The notes beneath the pieces were generated by a model that was not told the DNA's origin, searched no databases, and saw only the letters and a list, made by a program, of their open reading frames with translations. Position numbers and translations under genes: made by a program. Of a DNA stretch of 64,000 nt, positions 21,884 to 33,161 are shown piece after piece. This stretch comes from Galeruca laticollis (lineage: Eukaryota; Arthropoda; Insecta; Coleoptera; Chrysomelidae), in the NCBI GenBank assembly GCA_963921935.1, contig OY998180.1, positions 209,974,744-210,038,743 on the forward strand. The letters run 5' to 3'. Within the stretch, counting starts at the first letter, position 1; the number at the start of each line of letters is the position of its first letter.

Positions 21884-22491
<608 letters not shown>

Positions 22492-22847
22492 TTATTACTC
22501 CTATAAAATGCATTACATTTATTAAGTTCTTTGTTACATTTTTTCAGGTAATAATATTTTATATTAAGCGTGAAGAGCTAACAGTACAGTGTTGCCAAGT
22601 ATTGGCATGAACAATTTTTAGTTATACTTTTTTCACATCTTTATTTTATTTTTTGTTATGATATTTTGAAGTTACTTTAATTAAAGATCAATTGAAATTA
22701 AACTGGCTATTTTATTGACATCGTAGTAGTTAGTTTACCCTTTCGTGGTCAGCGGAGACAGGATAGTTTATGTTTAGATGTCAACAACCACCTCCCCAAC
22801 AATTATACAGTCCACTGAAGTTACTGCCCGTCTTCGCTCCCTGATAC

Positions 22848-22984
22848 CTGATGTGAGACTTCAACTGTCTTCTATCAAACCTGACATCAACCAGCTCATG
22901 AAAAATAAAAAAACAGTTTCACACCTCCCATTAGTTAGATTTTTTCCTTTCTTAATACCTTGTATTATTATATTTGTTATATAG
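22848..22984 (+). pseudogene. hAT-A transposase C-terminus, second piece
   Basis: After the CTGATGT duplication the frame reads RLQLSSIKPDINQLMKNKK, the usual end of ZBED5-like hAT transposases, then runs on to a stop at 22982-22984. It completes the block started at 18746. The hAT 3' terminal repeat lies 115-150 bases downstream. Confidence 0.75.
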
Positions 22985-23144
22985 TAAATTACTAAGTAAA
23001 GTAAGTAATAAGTAGTAACTGTTACTTTTATTATGCTTATTATACATTTTTAAAAACAATTGTTTTATTATAGGGTTCCGTCAAGAATTTCGCTTTCCAA
23101 AAGGGTTCCGGCACAAAAAAAGTTTGAGAACCGCTGGTATAGAG

Positions 23145-23348
23145 TATAAGGAAGAATCACATCGTAAAATTACGCATTCAACTGGACTATCGGGTTGGTT
23201 GAAACACACCTTAGTTAATATTGTGGTAAAAGTGTGTGTCCAAAACCACAAAGTATCTACATCTACCCTACTAGCTTTATATTTTGATGCGGCCTCAACA
23301 AGTATAATCAAAAAGCTCGTTAAACAGCAAATTACTTTCAACTCCTAA
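23145..23348 (+). pseudogene. Right part of the open frame interrupted by hAT-A
   Basis: The frame is open to TAA at 23346-23348 and contains EESHRKITHSTGLSGWLKHT, then VCVQNHKVSTSTLLALYFDA and KLVKQQITF. It is in phase with 17981-18092 if hAT-A and one copy of the duplication are ignored. The composition looks protein-like rather than random, but I cannot assign a family. Confidence 0.35.
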
Positions 23349-23721
23349 AATTTATATAGGCAGAACAATAATATCGAAATGCTGTTCTATAGAATGTTAT
23401 ATAAATCCATTTATCTGTTATCCTTTTATTTTGTTATATTAAGCAACTAAGTACCGGATGTCCCAATAAAAATGTCCCTCGGTCATGTATCAGAAACCGT
23501 TTATAGTACAGTTGCGTGACAAAATTTATAACAAAAGTGGTCTTGAGAAAAACCTGCAAAGTATTTTTAAGTTTGTATGTCTACCGCTAGAGAGTGTAAT
23601 TGAATAATAAAAATTTAGAATGCTAAATTTAACAAAATTAACCTATTTATGGGGCATAACAAAAACAATCATCGCATTCTTTAAAAAAGGCTGCATATAT
23701 TTGATATTAAAAGTTTTAGTC

Positions 23722-24123
23722 CAGCCATTCTCTATCTTTCAAAAACTGAACGAATTAAATTTATCATTGCAAGGTAAATAGAGAACAGTGTTCCAGGCCT
23801 GTAACAAAATAACTGCCTTCAAAAGAAAATTTGATTTTTGGACTATTTGAGTTGGTAAAAGAAAACTAGAAAGCTTTACGTCACCAGTAAGTTTGTTAGC
23901 GATAACGGCTCAGAAATGTTTCAAGATGATGTATTTGAAGAATTGGTCCAATATCTCACTTCGATGCGCGCATCTTTTGAAAAGTATTTTACCGAAGAAA
24001 TAGGAAAATTAATTCATGGATTCATAATCCCTTTTTACCTAACTTGCAAAAGCCCGAAAGTATGTCAAACGAGATATATGAATCTCTTTATGAAATATCG
24101 TCAGATAAGTTTGAGAACCGCTG
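23722..24123 (+). mobile_element. hAT-B: 402-bp deletion derivative of the hAT-A family
   Basis: The ends CAGCCATTCTC at 23722 and GTTTGAGAACCGCTG ending at 24123 match hAT-A. The flanks TTTTAGTC (23714-23721) and TTGTAGTC (24124-24131) are an 8-bp duplication with one difference. The interior keeps a piece of hAT-like coding sequence (FQDDVFEELVQYLTSMRASF, EKYF), near 23916-24050. It is a non-autonomous internal-deletion copy. Confidence 0.75.
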
Positions 24124-24131
24124 TTGTAGTC

Positions 24132-24520
24132 TATGTACTTAAATAAGAATTGGGAGAGTGGAAAATTTGTAATGAAAAAATGCCCGTGGCTTCGCTTCTA
24201 CTTAACCGATTTTTGCCAATTTAGTCTTGAAAACACTTTTACACTAACATACAAGTAATAATTTCGACAAAACCTAATGAGAAACATACATGCTTGAGGG
24301 CGCTATTTAATTTTTTTAGTCTAGTTATCTTTGGGAAATATTCAAAAGGAGTATGCAGTTGACCTAATTAGCAACAGAATAACTAAAACCGCATGTCGAT
24401 ATATGTTTCTTGTCCCTAGATATCTTATAAAAATGAACATTTTAAGCATTTTTCTTTAAATATAGATTAGGTATACTTGGCGTAAAAGATGTAGTGCCAA
24501 CTTTAAGCTGTCGTCTTTTG
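24132..24520. other. No gene recognised; possible 5' flank of a mariner
   Basis: Non-coding. A 45-base block at 24479-24520 (GGCGTAAAAGATGTAGTGCC.. AACTTTAAGCT) resembles 35077-35120. It directly precedes the mariner coding remnant. Confidence 0.35.
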
Positions 24521-24819
24521 TTAGTGAGAAATGCAACTGTTGCGGCTAGTCTATATGCAATACAATATCCCCAAAGACGCCCAATAGCCCAGTTGATCGA
24601 CGACGACGCCTCATACACCGTTTAAGAATGACGGGAAATGTAAATCTTCCTGTTGATACAAGACGCGGCAAAGGTCGCTCAGAGGAAAACATAAGAAACG
24701 TTTTGGCAAATGTGCCATTTAAACCTCATTTAAGTATCAGAGCAATAGCTAGAGACTTGATAGAAATAAGCAGAACCATCGTTAACCGTATTTTGACAGA
24801 GCACGGACAAATTCATTAA
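24521..24819 (+). pseudogene. Mariner-like transposase, N-terminal DNA-binding part only
   Basis: The frame begins RNATVAASLYAIQYPQRRP, the start of the helix-turn-helix region. It slips near 24625 and continues GRSEENIRNVLANVPFKPHL, then SIRAIARDLIEISRTIVNRI and LTEHGQIH, where it stops. This matches the first 100 or so residues of insect mariner transposases of the group also found at 30.4-33.1 kb. The catalytic domain is absent. It is a truncated remnant. Confidence 0.7.
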
Positions 24820-25089
24820 AATTTAAAATATTTACTAAGTTTCTTTAACAAAATATACCTACACAATAATATTTGTTGGCATGGTTTTATTTTAATAGAC
24901 TGATTGAAACAATATGTTTTTTTACAATTTATAAACAGGAGTATGATTTTACAACATATTGAGAACTGACTTACCAAAACTCTCTCTTGATCCCATATGT
25001 GTAGATACAAAGAAAAAAATATTATAAAATAAATTAATATTGCGTAAAAATAAAAAGGAAATATAAATAAAACACAAAGCATGTTTTTC

Positions 25090-25400
25090 ATTATTTACAC
25101 TTTTAGTTAGAAAATCCGCCAGCATATCCTTAGTTGATACACATATGAAATTTTAATTAAATTGTTTTCAACTAAGTTTCGAACAAAGTGAAATCTTATA
25201 TCTATATGCTTACTTCTTTTACTACTGAATGGGCTTGTGGCTATGTTTTATAATTAACAATATCACCAGCTGAATCCCTTTTAAGTTTATAAACCCACTT
25301 GTTTTTAATTACATTACAACAATTTTCAGGCTTATCAACTAATAACCAAGTATTATTGTTAATAAGACTATCATCCAACTTTTTCTATTTTCAATTGATC
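25090..25400 (-). pseudogene. Ty1/copia polyprotein fragment with internal deletion
   Basis: On the minus strand the first part reads NNNTWLLVDKPEN and then VIKNKWVYKLKRDSAGDIVN, the start of the copia reverse transcriptase. A deletion joins this to the RNase H end, HIDIRFHFVRNLVENNLIKI and then MLADFLTK. Most of the polymerase between the two is gone. A frame change lies at the junction. Sequence to the left (24840-25080) may include an LTR, but I could not find a partner. Confidence 0.65.
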
Positions 25401-26516
25401 CTTACAAAGAAACATTCATCCAAATAATTCTCAATTTATTGACTGAAATTTATTCAGATAAAATTTTTATATAAGTATACATAGTTATTTTCCAACGAAT
25501 TTTCAGCTGATCTTAAAAATCATTTGGCAAGAAAAATTTTGTATAAGACTTGGCCCAATTTTTGCACCCTTTCACCAAAATCTGTTTTTACCTCGTCAAG
25601 AGGTTTTTCGACTGATACACATTACAGCAGTATATTGCTGTGTTTAGTGATTGCCTCCAGCCAAACAAACCCGTAATCCGATCCTGTGTGGACAGAATTA
25701 TAAATATATACTCAACCTACCTACATCATCAACTAGATCCATTATAGCGATATATAAACGATGAAGCTATTAAACAAATTAAAGTAGGTGATCAATATGC
25801 ATCTACAATACAACAAGTATGAATCGATAATAGTTTATGTAGTGCAGTAATAATTATAAAAGCAATTAAACAAAAATGTAGAAGAGTATTTAAGAAAACA
25901 AATTAATGTATAATTCTATTAGTGCAATTAATTCTACACAATATGGTTTAAATTACGTTTTGTATAATAATTATTGTTACATATAATTCAGTTGTTTTAG
26001 GAGGGGGTTATCTTAACAAATAGTTTGTGAGATTTTATGAAAATTATAGTATAGTATAATTTTTTAATTCATTTAATTGAGATTACATCAACTACTCGTA
26101 AATAAAAAAGAATTATACCGCGACAGATCAAAAAGATAAGGAGATGAATGAGAAAATTAAAGTAGAAGCTGTAGTAGCGAAAGTTTTACTCGACACCTTA
26201 TGTGACAAACTAATATATTAAATAGTATAGGGAATTCAAAACAGGTAATAAATCGAATTAATAAAAAGAAAGGAATTGTTTGAAAGGAAAAGGTTGAAGT
26301 AAAAGGTTTTGCTACAAGTAAAAGGTGGAAGTAAAGGAAACCCTTGTCTCCAAATTAATAATGATTTCCTTATACTTGCAAGTAAATGCTTCTGTAGAAG
26401 AGTAAAATGGTCTCATACATGTCGAGACACGCGAAGCAGCTAGTTCTTTACAACGTGCCAATTCGTCTATATTCACGAGCTGATTAATAGTGGTAAGTAG
26501 TAAGTTGGGTTTTGAA
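25401..26516. other. No gene recognised
   Basis: AT-rich DNA, mostly closed in all frames. No element ends or structured RNA are evident. Confidence 0.4.
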
Positions 26517-27278
26517 ATGTCTTCGTCAAGTGAAAGCGAAACTGAACAACAGTACAATAATAGCAGTGAGTTAAAATTTATTTCTAATGAATTTCGCAGC
26601 TGTCCTATTATTTTGGCTAAGTCACAGGTTCCGAAAGTTAAAACAAAGAAAGATGAAGCGATCGCAAAGGTATTGAAAAAATACAAAGCATTATTTGGTA
26701 AAGAATTATATGTCAAAGGTTTCATGAAAAAAGTCAACAGCATGATGAGTAGACTTAAGAAAAAAACGGACTTTAAGAAAACAGGAAACAAAAGAATAAA
26801 ACTAGTAGACTGGGAAGAACAAATGGTGGCAGCAGTAGAGGGAGACACAAATCCGACTATCAGCAGAATTAAAGGTAATTTAATTGTGTATATATCTATC
26901 TTATTTTTGAAAATAATGGTTGTAATGATTGGTAACATATGCGACTGTTTACGTCAGTAAATCGGGAAAAAACAACTAAAATTACACAGCAGAAAAACGT
27001 TAGGTTATGATCTTACATTTCTTTACACAGGGCCAATACAAATCGGCATATTGTAAAATCCAACAACAGAATGTGATTTGGTGCCAACCTCATCATCAAG
27101 TGTCTCCGTTCCAGCAGCAAACAATACAAAAGCAACCAAAGCCAGCATGCCACCAAGGATACAAACAGCCACAGATAAGTATGAAACCGATGAAACCAAA
27201 AATTTAACCACAAATGAGTTACAAAAATCAGGTGATACTTTGCAAGACAACATTATTGTTGACGGAGATTTGAACTGA
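26517..27278 (+). CDS. Unknown two-exon gene, acidic/basic nuclear-type protein
   Basis: An ATG at 26517 opens MSSSSESETEQQYNNSSELK and continues with a Lys-rich part (PKVKTKKDEAIAKVLKKYKA, MSRLKKKTDFKKTGNKRIK) and WEEQMVAAVEGD..TISRIK to about 26872. A donor-like GGTAATTT follows, and TTTCTTTACACAGG ends at 27031. The second part is Ser/Thr/Lys-rich (VPTSSSSVSVPAANNTKATK) and stops at 27276-27278. Splicing at these points puts a TAA at 27051-27053 in frame, so either the sites differ or the copy is broken. The ATG at 26517 is preferred because the sequence before it is not protein-like. Function is unknown; it could be an accessory protein of a DNA transposon. A longer opposite-strand frame here is probably a shadow. 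Confidence 0.4.
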
Positions 27279-27735
27279 ATAACATTATTAATCGTTACAA
27301 ATAATATTTACGTATTTTGAATATATTTCTTTTTATTATAAGGCTTATTTCAGTAACACTTTTGCATAAAACCCAAAATAGAAAATTAGATATAAAAGTA
27401 ATAGAATGTTTTGAGATGTACAAAAAACCAAAGTAACATTTTGGCATCAAATCAAAAATAAAAAAATAAAAAAAATTGTGGTAAATTTGTGAGTTTTCTT
27501 AAATAAATGTTTTAATGTACGATTTATAGAAAAATGTTAAATACAAAAGTTGTAGAACGTGTTAAGGTCTATTTTTTTTAAACTTTGACAGGGCGCCATT
27601 TTGTTTTTACTGGTCCGATTTGGCCCATTAACGAACTCGTGCAAGATTTTGGCCTAACCGATTTTTGTAGTTAGTTTGGTTTCGATTCGTCAAAAAATAC
27701 GCCCTCTATCGTGCTTACAAACAAATTCCGTTATA

Positions 27736-27749
<14 letters not shown>

Positions 27750-27780
<31 letters not shown>
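27750..27780. repeat. (TA)n microsatellite bordering the 355-bp repeat array
   Basis: TA repeats end exactly where the first, inverted repeat unit begins. Confidence 0.9.
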
Positions 27781-27781
<1 letters not shown>

Positions 27782-28798
27782 CAAGATGTACGAATAGTGC
27801 GAGACATATGAACAATAAGCAACGAATAGATTAGTGGGTATTGCACGTAAATAGAAGGGGCTACTGAAAAGAGTGGTAACCGCAGACATGCATGTTTCTG
27901 GCTGAGTAGCCGTCATCGGTACGGTACAACCAAGAAAAGATGTGAAACATGGGAGCAAAGGTGTTGAATGAAACATGAGAAAATATAACAGAATTCAGCA
28001 GGATAGTCAAACACATCATTTGTTACCACTCTTTTCAGTAACCCCTTCTTCTATTTGTTTGCGTGCAATACCCACTAATCTATTCGTTGCTTATTGTTCA
28101 TATGTCACGCACTATTCGTACATCTTGTTATTATTTCATTAATCTGGGTCGGAAGTTTCAGACGGGAGTGTTGACACCTCCGTGTCTATGTTGGTTGTTG
28201 TCTCGAATATTCGAGATCTTCTAATATTACTGCCACAAATGTTGTGTTTGACTATCCTGCTGAATTCTGTTATATTTTCTCATGTTTCATTCAACACCTT
28301 TGCTCCCATGTTTCACATCTTTTCTTGGTTGTACCGCACCGATGACGGCTAATGAGCCAGAAACATGCATGTCTGCGGTTACCACTCTTTTCAGTAGCCC
28401 CTTCTTCTATTTGCGTGCAATACCCACCAATCTATTGGTTGCTTATTGTTCATATGTCACGCACTATTCGTACATCTTGTTATTATTTCATTAATCTGGG
28501 TCGGAAGTTTTAGACGGGAGTGTTATATGCACCTCCGTGTCTATGTTGGTTGTTGTCTCGAATATTCGAGATCTTCTAATATTACTGCCACAAATGTTGT
28601 GTTTGACTATCCTGCTGAATTCTGTTATATTTTCTCATGTTTCATTCAACACCTTTGCTCCCATGTTTCACATCTTTTCTTGGTTGTACCGTACCGATGA
28701 CAGCTAATGAGCCAGAAACATGCATGTCTGCGGTTACCACTCTTTTCAGTAGCCCCTTCTTCTATTTGCGTGCAATACCTACTAATCTATCCGTTGCT

Positions 28799-28801
<3 letters not shown>
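27781..28801. repeat. 355-bp repeat: one inverted and two-plus direct units
   Basis: The segment 27781-28020 is the reverse complement of part of the direct units. Direct units start near 28024, 28380 and 28735 (TACCACTCTTTTCAG), giving periods of 356 and 355 bases; the last is cut at a (TA)n tract. Landmarks are CATGCATGTCTGCGG, CATGTTTCATTCAACACC and ATATTCGAGATC. Adjacent units are almost identical, so the amplification is recent. Open frames within the units simply repeat with the period. Another single copy lies at about 55905-56100. No coding function is seen. Confidence 0.85.

Positions 28802-28832
<31 letters not shown>
28802..28832. repeat. (TA)n microsatellite at the end of the repeat array
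   Basis: TA repeats directly follow the truncated third unit. (TA)n also follows the isolated family copy at 56.1 kb. Confidence 0.9.
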
Positions 28833-28835
<3 letters not shown>

Positions 28836-29264
28836 CATCTAGGAACACCAAAACGAAGAACTGCATTGAAATTTTTCCGAAGTCGCGTCATGCTACTCTC
28901 TACAATAGCCCTATTTCATTCTGAAATAAGTCTAAAAACATAGACAATAAAAGAGACCTCAGCTTTTGTTAATAATTCAAACACTATAAGTTTGAAAAAA
29001 GATCCTTAAGTAGGAGGAAATTTTCTAAAGAAATTCTCTACTTCCGGAACCCAAGGTTAATAAAAAATAATTTATATTTAATGCTGAAAATAGGGTATCG
29101 CGCGGACGCTACTGCAAGGGCACGTCGAAGCCAACAAGAGTACAACTCAAACATGATTTTTTACTATAAAATAATAATTTAAAAATTTGAAAAAATTATA
29201 GTATAAACTAGACACTTGAAGGAATCGAGTCTCGTTGGAAAAATTTTCCATCGAGTTTTCAATT
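28833..29264. other. No gene recognised
   Basis: AT-rich sequence with no supported coding or repeat structure. Confidence 0.4.
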
Positions 29265-30137
29265 AACAATTTTTTCCGGTACTCTGTTTTTATTGAAATC
29301 AATATAAAAGTATAAACAATAACTCTAAAAATCTAATTCTTTTTCAAGCCCTACTTACGTACGTACTTAATAAGAGTATGCCAAAGAAGTTTATAGTAAT
29401 TGTTTATTTTGTTAATTATGAATTTTTAAATTTGACAAAAAATTTTTCAACCATTTGCTTAGAAATTTTTTTATAAACAAATGGAGTAATTGAATGTTTT
29501 TGAAAAACAACCATATAACTAAAGGTAATTTTATTGAATTTTTGAATATTTTACTTTTTGTTATTGTTACATATGCTTGTTTTTATCATTTTTTTTATTT
29601 AATAAAAAAATTATATCGAAATTCCGAATTTGTTTGTAACAAATTGATAAGTTAGTAAACAATTGAATTATTATTAGAAAAACATTTTTTTGGATTTTAA
29701 ATTAATGTTCAATTATGATGATTAAGAAAAAAAATATTCCTTAAATGTTTGTTTTAAAAGTTGATAATTGGAAAAAAACAATTATAAACAATTGAACAAA
29801 TTTTTGGGAAAATATTTTTCTTTAAAAATCACAATACTATAACGAATATTATTCCGTAAAAAAATTTTCAGAAGCATTCAATTACTCCATTTGATTATAA
29901 TTTTTTTTTCTAATATATTTGTCCTAAATTAATTTATGCCGTTATCAGAAATGAAACCGGAAATATCATTAAATACACCAAAAAGAATGTTTACAACAAT
30001 AATTTAATATTTAATTTTTTTTTCATAATTAAGATACCTATGTAAGTAGGGATCCAAGAAGAATTAGATTTTTAGAGCTGTTATTTAAATTTTTATATTA
30101 ATTTGAATAAAAACAGTACCGGAAAAAATAATTAAAT
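29265..30137. repeat. 870-bp inverted-repeat element (non-autonomous DNA transposon)
   Basis: The outer arms of about 100 bases are inverted copies. The left has TTTTTTCCGGTACTCTGTTT, CTCTAAAAATCTAATTCTT and CCCTACTTAC. The right has GTAAGTAGGGAT, AAGAATTAGATTTTTAGAG and AAAACAGTACCGGAAAAAA. Inner blocks also pair: CAAATGGAGTAATTGAATG near 29478 with CATTCAATTACTCCATTTG near 29875. The interior is AT-rich and closed in all frames. Family and target duplication are not determined. Confidence 0.75.
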
Positions 30138-30310
30138 AGCATTATGGGTCGAGAAGTAAGGTATCCCTTTAAAGCCCTTTCAATTCTCTTTACATCAGTA
30201 TTTAAATTTTAAAATTCGACCTAATACTGAATTATGTACTTGTTTAGCTTTTAATCAGAGTGTTTATAATTGGAATTTTTTAAATTTTTGTCAAAATAGT
30301 AAGACTGACA

Positions 30311-30411
30311 CATGGTTTGCCGTGATTATGTATTAGATTTTTTTTTCATTTTTAGGGTTCTGGGGGGGGGGGGGGTTCTATCCCCCTCATCCCCCCGTAG
30401 TTACACCACTG
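30311..30411. mobile_element. Possible DNA-transposon end (fragment)
   Basis: Read in reverse, the sequence ending at 30411 begins CAGTGGTGTAACTACGGGGG and continues through G/C homopolymers. Terminal CAGTGGYGTAACTA is a common transposon end. It abuts the mariner coding remnant at 30412 and has probably truncated it. The other end was not found. Confidence 0.4.
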
Positions 30412-30960
30412 CTAGTGAAGTTGCAGTTTTGGGACACGTCCATCTAGATCCTACGTTAAGTACAAGGCAATTAACACATTTGTCTGGGATCAATCGAACT
30501 AGCATTCAAATTATTTTGAAGAAGAAAAATTCCATCCGTATAAAATACATTTTGTGCAGGACTTAATGAGGATTATTAGGACCGCCCTTTGCAATTTTGC
30601 GAAATAATAAGTGAGCGAGCAGCGAACGATCCACAGTTTCTTTTCTGTTTTTCCGACGATGACGAATCAATCTTTTTTATGAACGATACTGTAAATCGTC
30701 TGATTCGAACCCAAGAATTTTCCAGGCGGTGCATACACAGTAACCGCAAACATTAGATGTGGCTGGTATTTTCGATGACCGGCTGGCGGGTCCACATTTT
30801 TTACCTGGTAATTAGACTGGCGAAATGTATTTGCAATTACTGGAATATGTTATTGACCCTACCTTGACTGATATTGAAAATTACCAACAGTATAGTGAAG
30901 ATCATTTAATGTTTCAACAAATTGTTGCTCCTCCGCATTATGCTTTGATCGTTTGTCAGT
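30412..30960 (+). pseudogene. Mariner-like transposase, left portion
   Basis: The frame begins ASEVAVLGHVHLDPTLSTRQ (helix-turn-helix region). After shifts it continues QFCEIISERAANDPQFLF and the region of the first catalytic Asp, FSDDDESIFFMND. It then reads MYLQLLEYVIDPTLTDIEN and FQQIVAPPHYALIVCQYLD. In relatives the last motif is FQQDGAPPHYA, so the second catalytic Asp is replaced (QQIV). It is cut by hAT-C immediately after the Asp of QYLD. It contains several stops and is clearly dead. Confidence 0.75.
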
Positions 30961-30968
30961 ATTTAGAC

Positions 30969-32622
30969 CATTGGTTCCCTGTGGGCGCTGCAGCCTTTTC
31001 GGGGGGCGGTAGCGGATTCAGAAGCAAATAATAAGCAGTCAAGAGGATTGGTAAAAAAATTCCTCTCAGTAATAATTCAGTGCAAAGAAGAATAGATGAA
31101 ATGGCAAATGACGTTGAAATATCATTATGCGATTACCTAAAGACTTGCAAATTTTCCATTCAACTCGATGAATCAACTCTACCAAGTAACGAAGCTCTAC
31201 TCTTATCATACGTACGATTTATAAAAAAAGAAGAGTTATTATTTGCTAAGAATTTAGAATCTGATACAAAGGGACATTCTATATTTAATATCATGCAAGA
31301 ATTTTTTCAAGAGAAAGAAATTCCTATTAGCAATATTTTGTCTGCTGCTACTGATGGTGCTCAAGCAATGACCGGGCGTCATAAGGGTTTTATAGCACAT
31401 TTGAGAAAAGCAGTGTCAAATGTACATTGTATTATTCACCGTCAGCATTTGGTTGCAAGAAAATTAAATGTACGTCTGCATGCGTCCCTCAATAACGTTA
31501 TTAAAGCAATCAATATCATTAGAAGCAATTCATTGAATGACCGTTTGTTTCATAAGCTTTGCAATGAAAATGATGAAGACTACAATCGCTTGCTGCTGCA
31601 CACAGTAGTACGTTGGCTCTCTAAAGGTGTTTGTCTGAATCGTTTTTTCAATCTATTTGACTCAGTGTTGAAAGTTTTTGAAGAAAACGAACAATTGCGC
31701 GAAAACCTGATTAAGTCAAAAAATGATATCGCTTATTTGACGGACCTGTTTAAAGTATTTAAACAAGTTAATCTACAATTGCAAGGTGATGATTTAAATT
31801 TAATTAAAACTAAAAACGTCATAGCTGCTTTTGCAAGAAAACTTCTTATATTCAAAAGAAATCTTGGTAGAGGTGAGTACAACCATTTTCCCACATTATC
31901 AACAGTGTCTGCAAAACCGGAAGATTTACTTACTTACTGCCACCACTTGGAAGTTCTTCATGTTGATTTTACAGAGCGTTTCCAAGATATTTTAAACATG
32001 GAAATACCAAGTTGGGTTATAGATCATTTCGCAAACACAGATACTGAAGGCTCATAAAATTTGGAAGAGAAGCTATTAGAACTCACAACTAACGAAGAAC
32101 TGAAAGTAAAATTCAAACGTGGATATCAAGAGTTCTGGCTTCAAAAACCAATACCAGTTCTCTATCCTGGATTGTGAACAATAGTACAGAAGTTGTTAAT
32201 TGCATCTGCGACTGATGTTAACGAAATTGGAACCCGATATTAACAAACTGGTAACACTCCACCAGCCTCAACCGTCTCATTGATTTTTTCTTTATAATTA
32301 ATTTTGTATTTCTTATTGTATTGCATTTCTTATTTCTAAAGTGATTGTATTTCTTATTGATTCTGTGTTTATATTTAAAAGTTTAATAAACAATTTTAGT
32401 GTACATTTGGTAGTCGTTTAATAAATTTCTACTTCATCATTTCTCTCAAATAAAATTTAGACATTAACTGAAATTAAAGCTAAATACAGATCAATTGGGA
32501 CGGTACAGATGATATTCAAATAAAATTAACTACTTTGGACTAACCAGCGACTGGGGGGGGGCGGTTAAATTTTTGTTCTCTTCTATAGGGGGCGGTGGTC
32601 CAGAAAGGGTTGGGAACCACTG
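30969..32622 (+). mobile_element. hAT-C: 1.65-kb hAT inserted in the mariner
   Basis: A perfect 8-bp duplication, ATTTAGAC, flanks the element at 30961-30968 and 32623-32630. The ends are CATTGGTTCCCTGTGGG and, at the right, GGGTTGGGAACCACTG; these are imperfect inverted repeats of the CAGTGGTTCCCA type. The inside carries one long open frame and a decayed C-terminus. The 5' part of the transposase is missing. It is a different hAT family from hAT-A and hAT-B. Confidence 0.85.
31080..32057 (+). pseudogene. hAT transposase of the SCAND3/ZBED5-like group, 5'-truncated
   Basis: The frame is open for over 300 codons; the first ATG is at 31101. It contains FSIQLDESTLPSNEALLLSY (catalytic Asp in the QLDES motif), ISNILSAATDGAQAMTGRHK (second Asp in ATDGA), VHCIIHRQHLVARKL and VVRWLSKGVCLNRFF (W near the third catalytic region). 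The N-terminal BED zinc finger is missing. After the TAA at 32055-32057 the same protein can be followed as KLLELTTNEELKVKFKRGY and FWLQKPIPVLYPGL, and then a damaged end. It cannot encode a complete transposase, but the catalytic region is unusually well kept. Confidence 0.85.
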
Positions 32623-32630
32623 ATTTAGAC

Positions 32631-32830
32631 CAACACTTTCCACGATACTGGATTGGTAGAAGAGGTAGCATTGAATGGCCTCCACGGTCACCAGATTTGT
32701 GGCCCCTTGATATTTTTGTAGGCATACCTCAAAAGTAAAATCTATAAAACACAACCAGCCTTTTCAGAAGATTTGCGTCATAGAATTCTTCGAAATGTTT
32801 CGAACAAAATCTTTACTACTGTATAGACGC
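32631..32830 (+). pseudogene. Mariner-like transposase, right portion
   Basis: This resumes the mariner protein after hAT-C. It reads YWIGRRGSIEWPPRSPDLWP, the block with the third catalytic Asp in SPDL, then LDIFVG and, after a shift, YLKSKIYKTQPAFSEDLRHR. It directly continues the frame broken at 30960. The order around the hAT shows the mariner was there first. Confidence 0.8.
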
Positions 32831-33161
32831 GAGTGGTCATCAATTTAATTTAACGAAGAAGTAAGTAAACAACTAAACATAATTTAAACTTTAAAATGTA
32901 ATTTATTAAACATTACCAAATTTTAAGATTTAAAGAAAATTGAAAGAGCTTTAAAATGCTACTCTAACTCGACCCCTAATGCTGTTTAAATATTTTAAGC
33001 TGATACTTACCCCCGCTAGGGGGTGAAAGTAGTAGCGAAGTCAAAAATACCGGACAAAAGTGTCCCCCTTTGATCAAAAATCGACGGGTCTCTGCGTTTT
33101 TTTAAACATTGACGCAGTTCCTGTTAGTGGCTTTGTTTCGTTTTCGTCCGGCCACCCTATA

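Larger units (their letters stand above)
30412..33161 (+). mobile_element. Mariner-like element, 5'-truncated, interrupted by hAT-C
   Basis: Mariner coding sequence lies on both sides of hAT-C. The sequence just before 33161 (CGTCCGGCCACCCTATA) read in reverse is TATAGGGTGGCCGGACG, a plausible mariner terminal repeat next to a TA target. The left terminal repeat is missing, replaced by another transposon end at 30411. Confidence 0.6.

Noticed and set aside
26312..26938. 208-codon minus-strand open frame, hydrophobic.
   Set aside because: It mirrors the charged plus-strand frame at 26517; hydrophobic antisense of Lys/Glu/Ser-rich coding sequence is a usual shadow.
27731..28924. Several open frames starting with the same Met-Phe-His-Ser peptide.
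   Set aside because: They repeat with the 355-bp period and occur inverted too, so they mirror the DNA repeat; no domain is recognisable.
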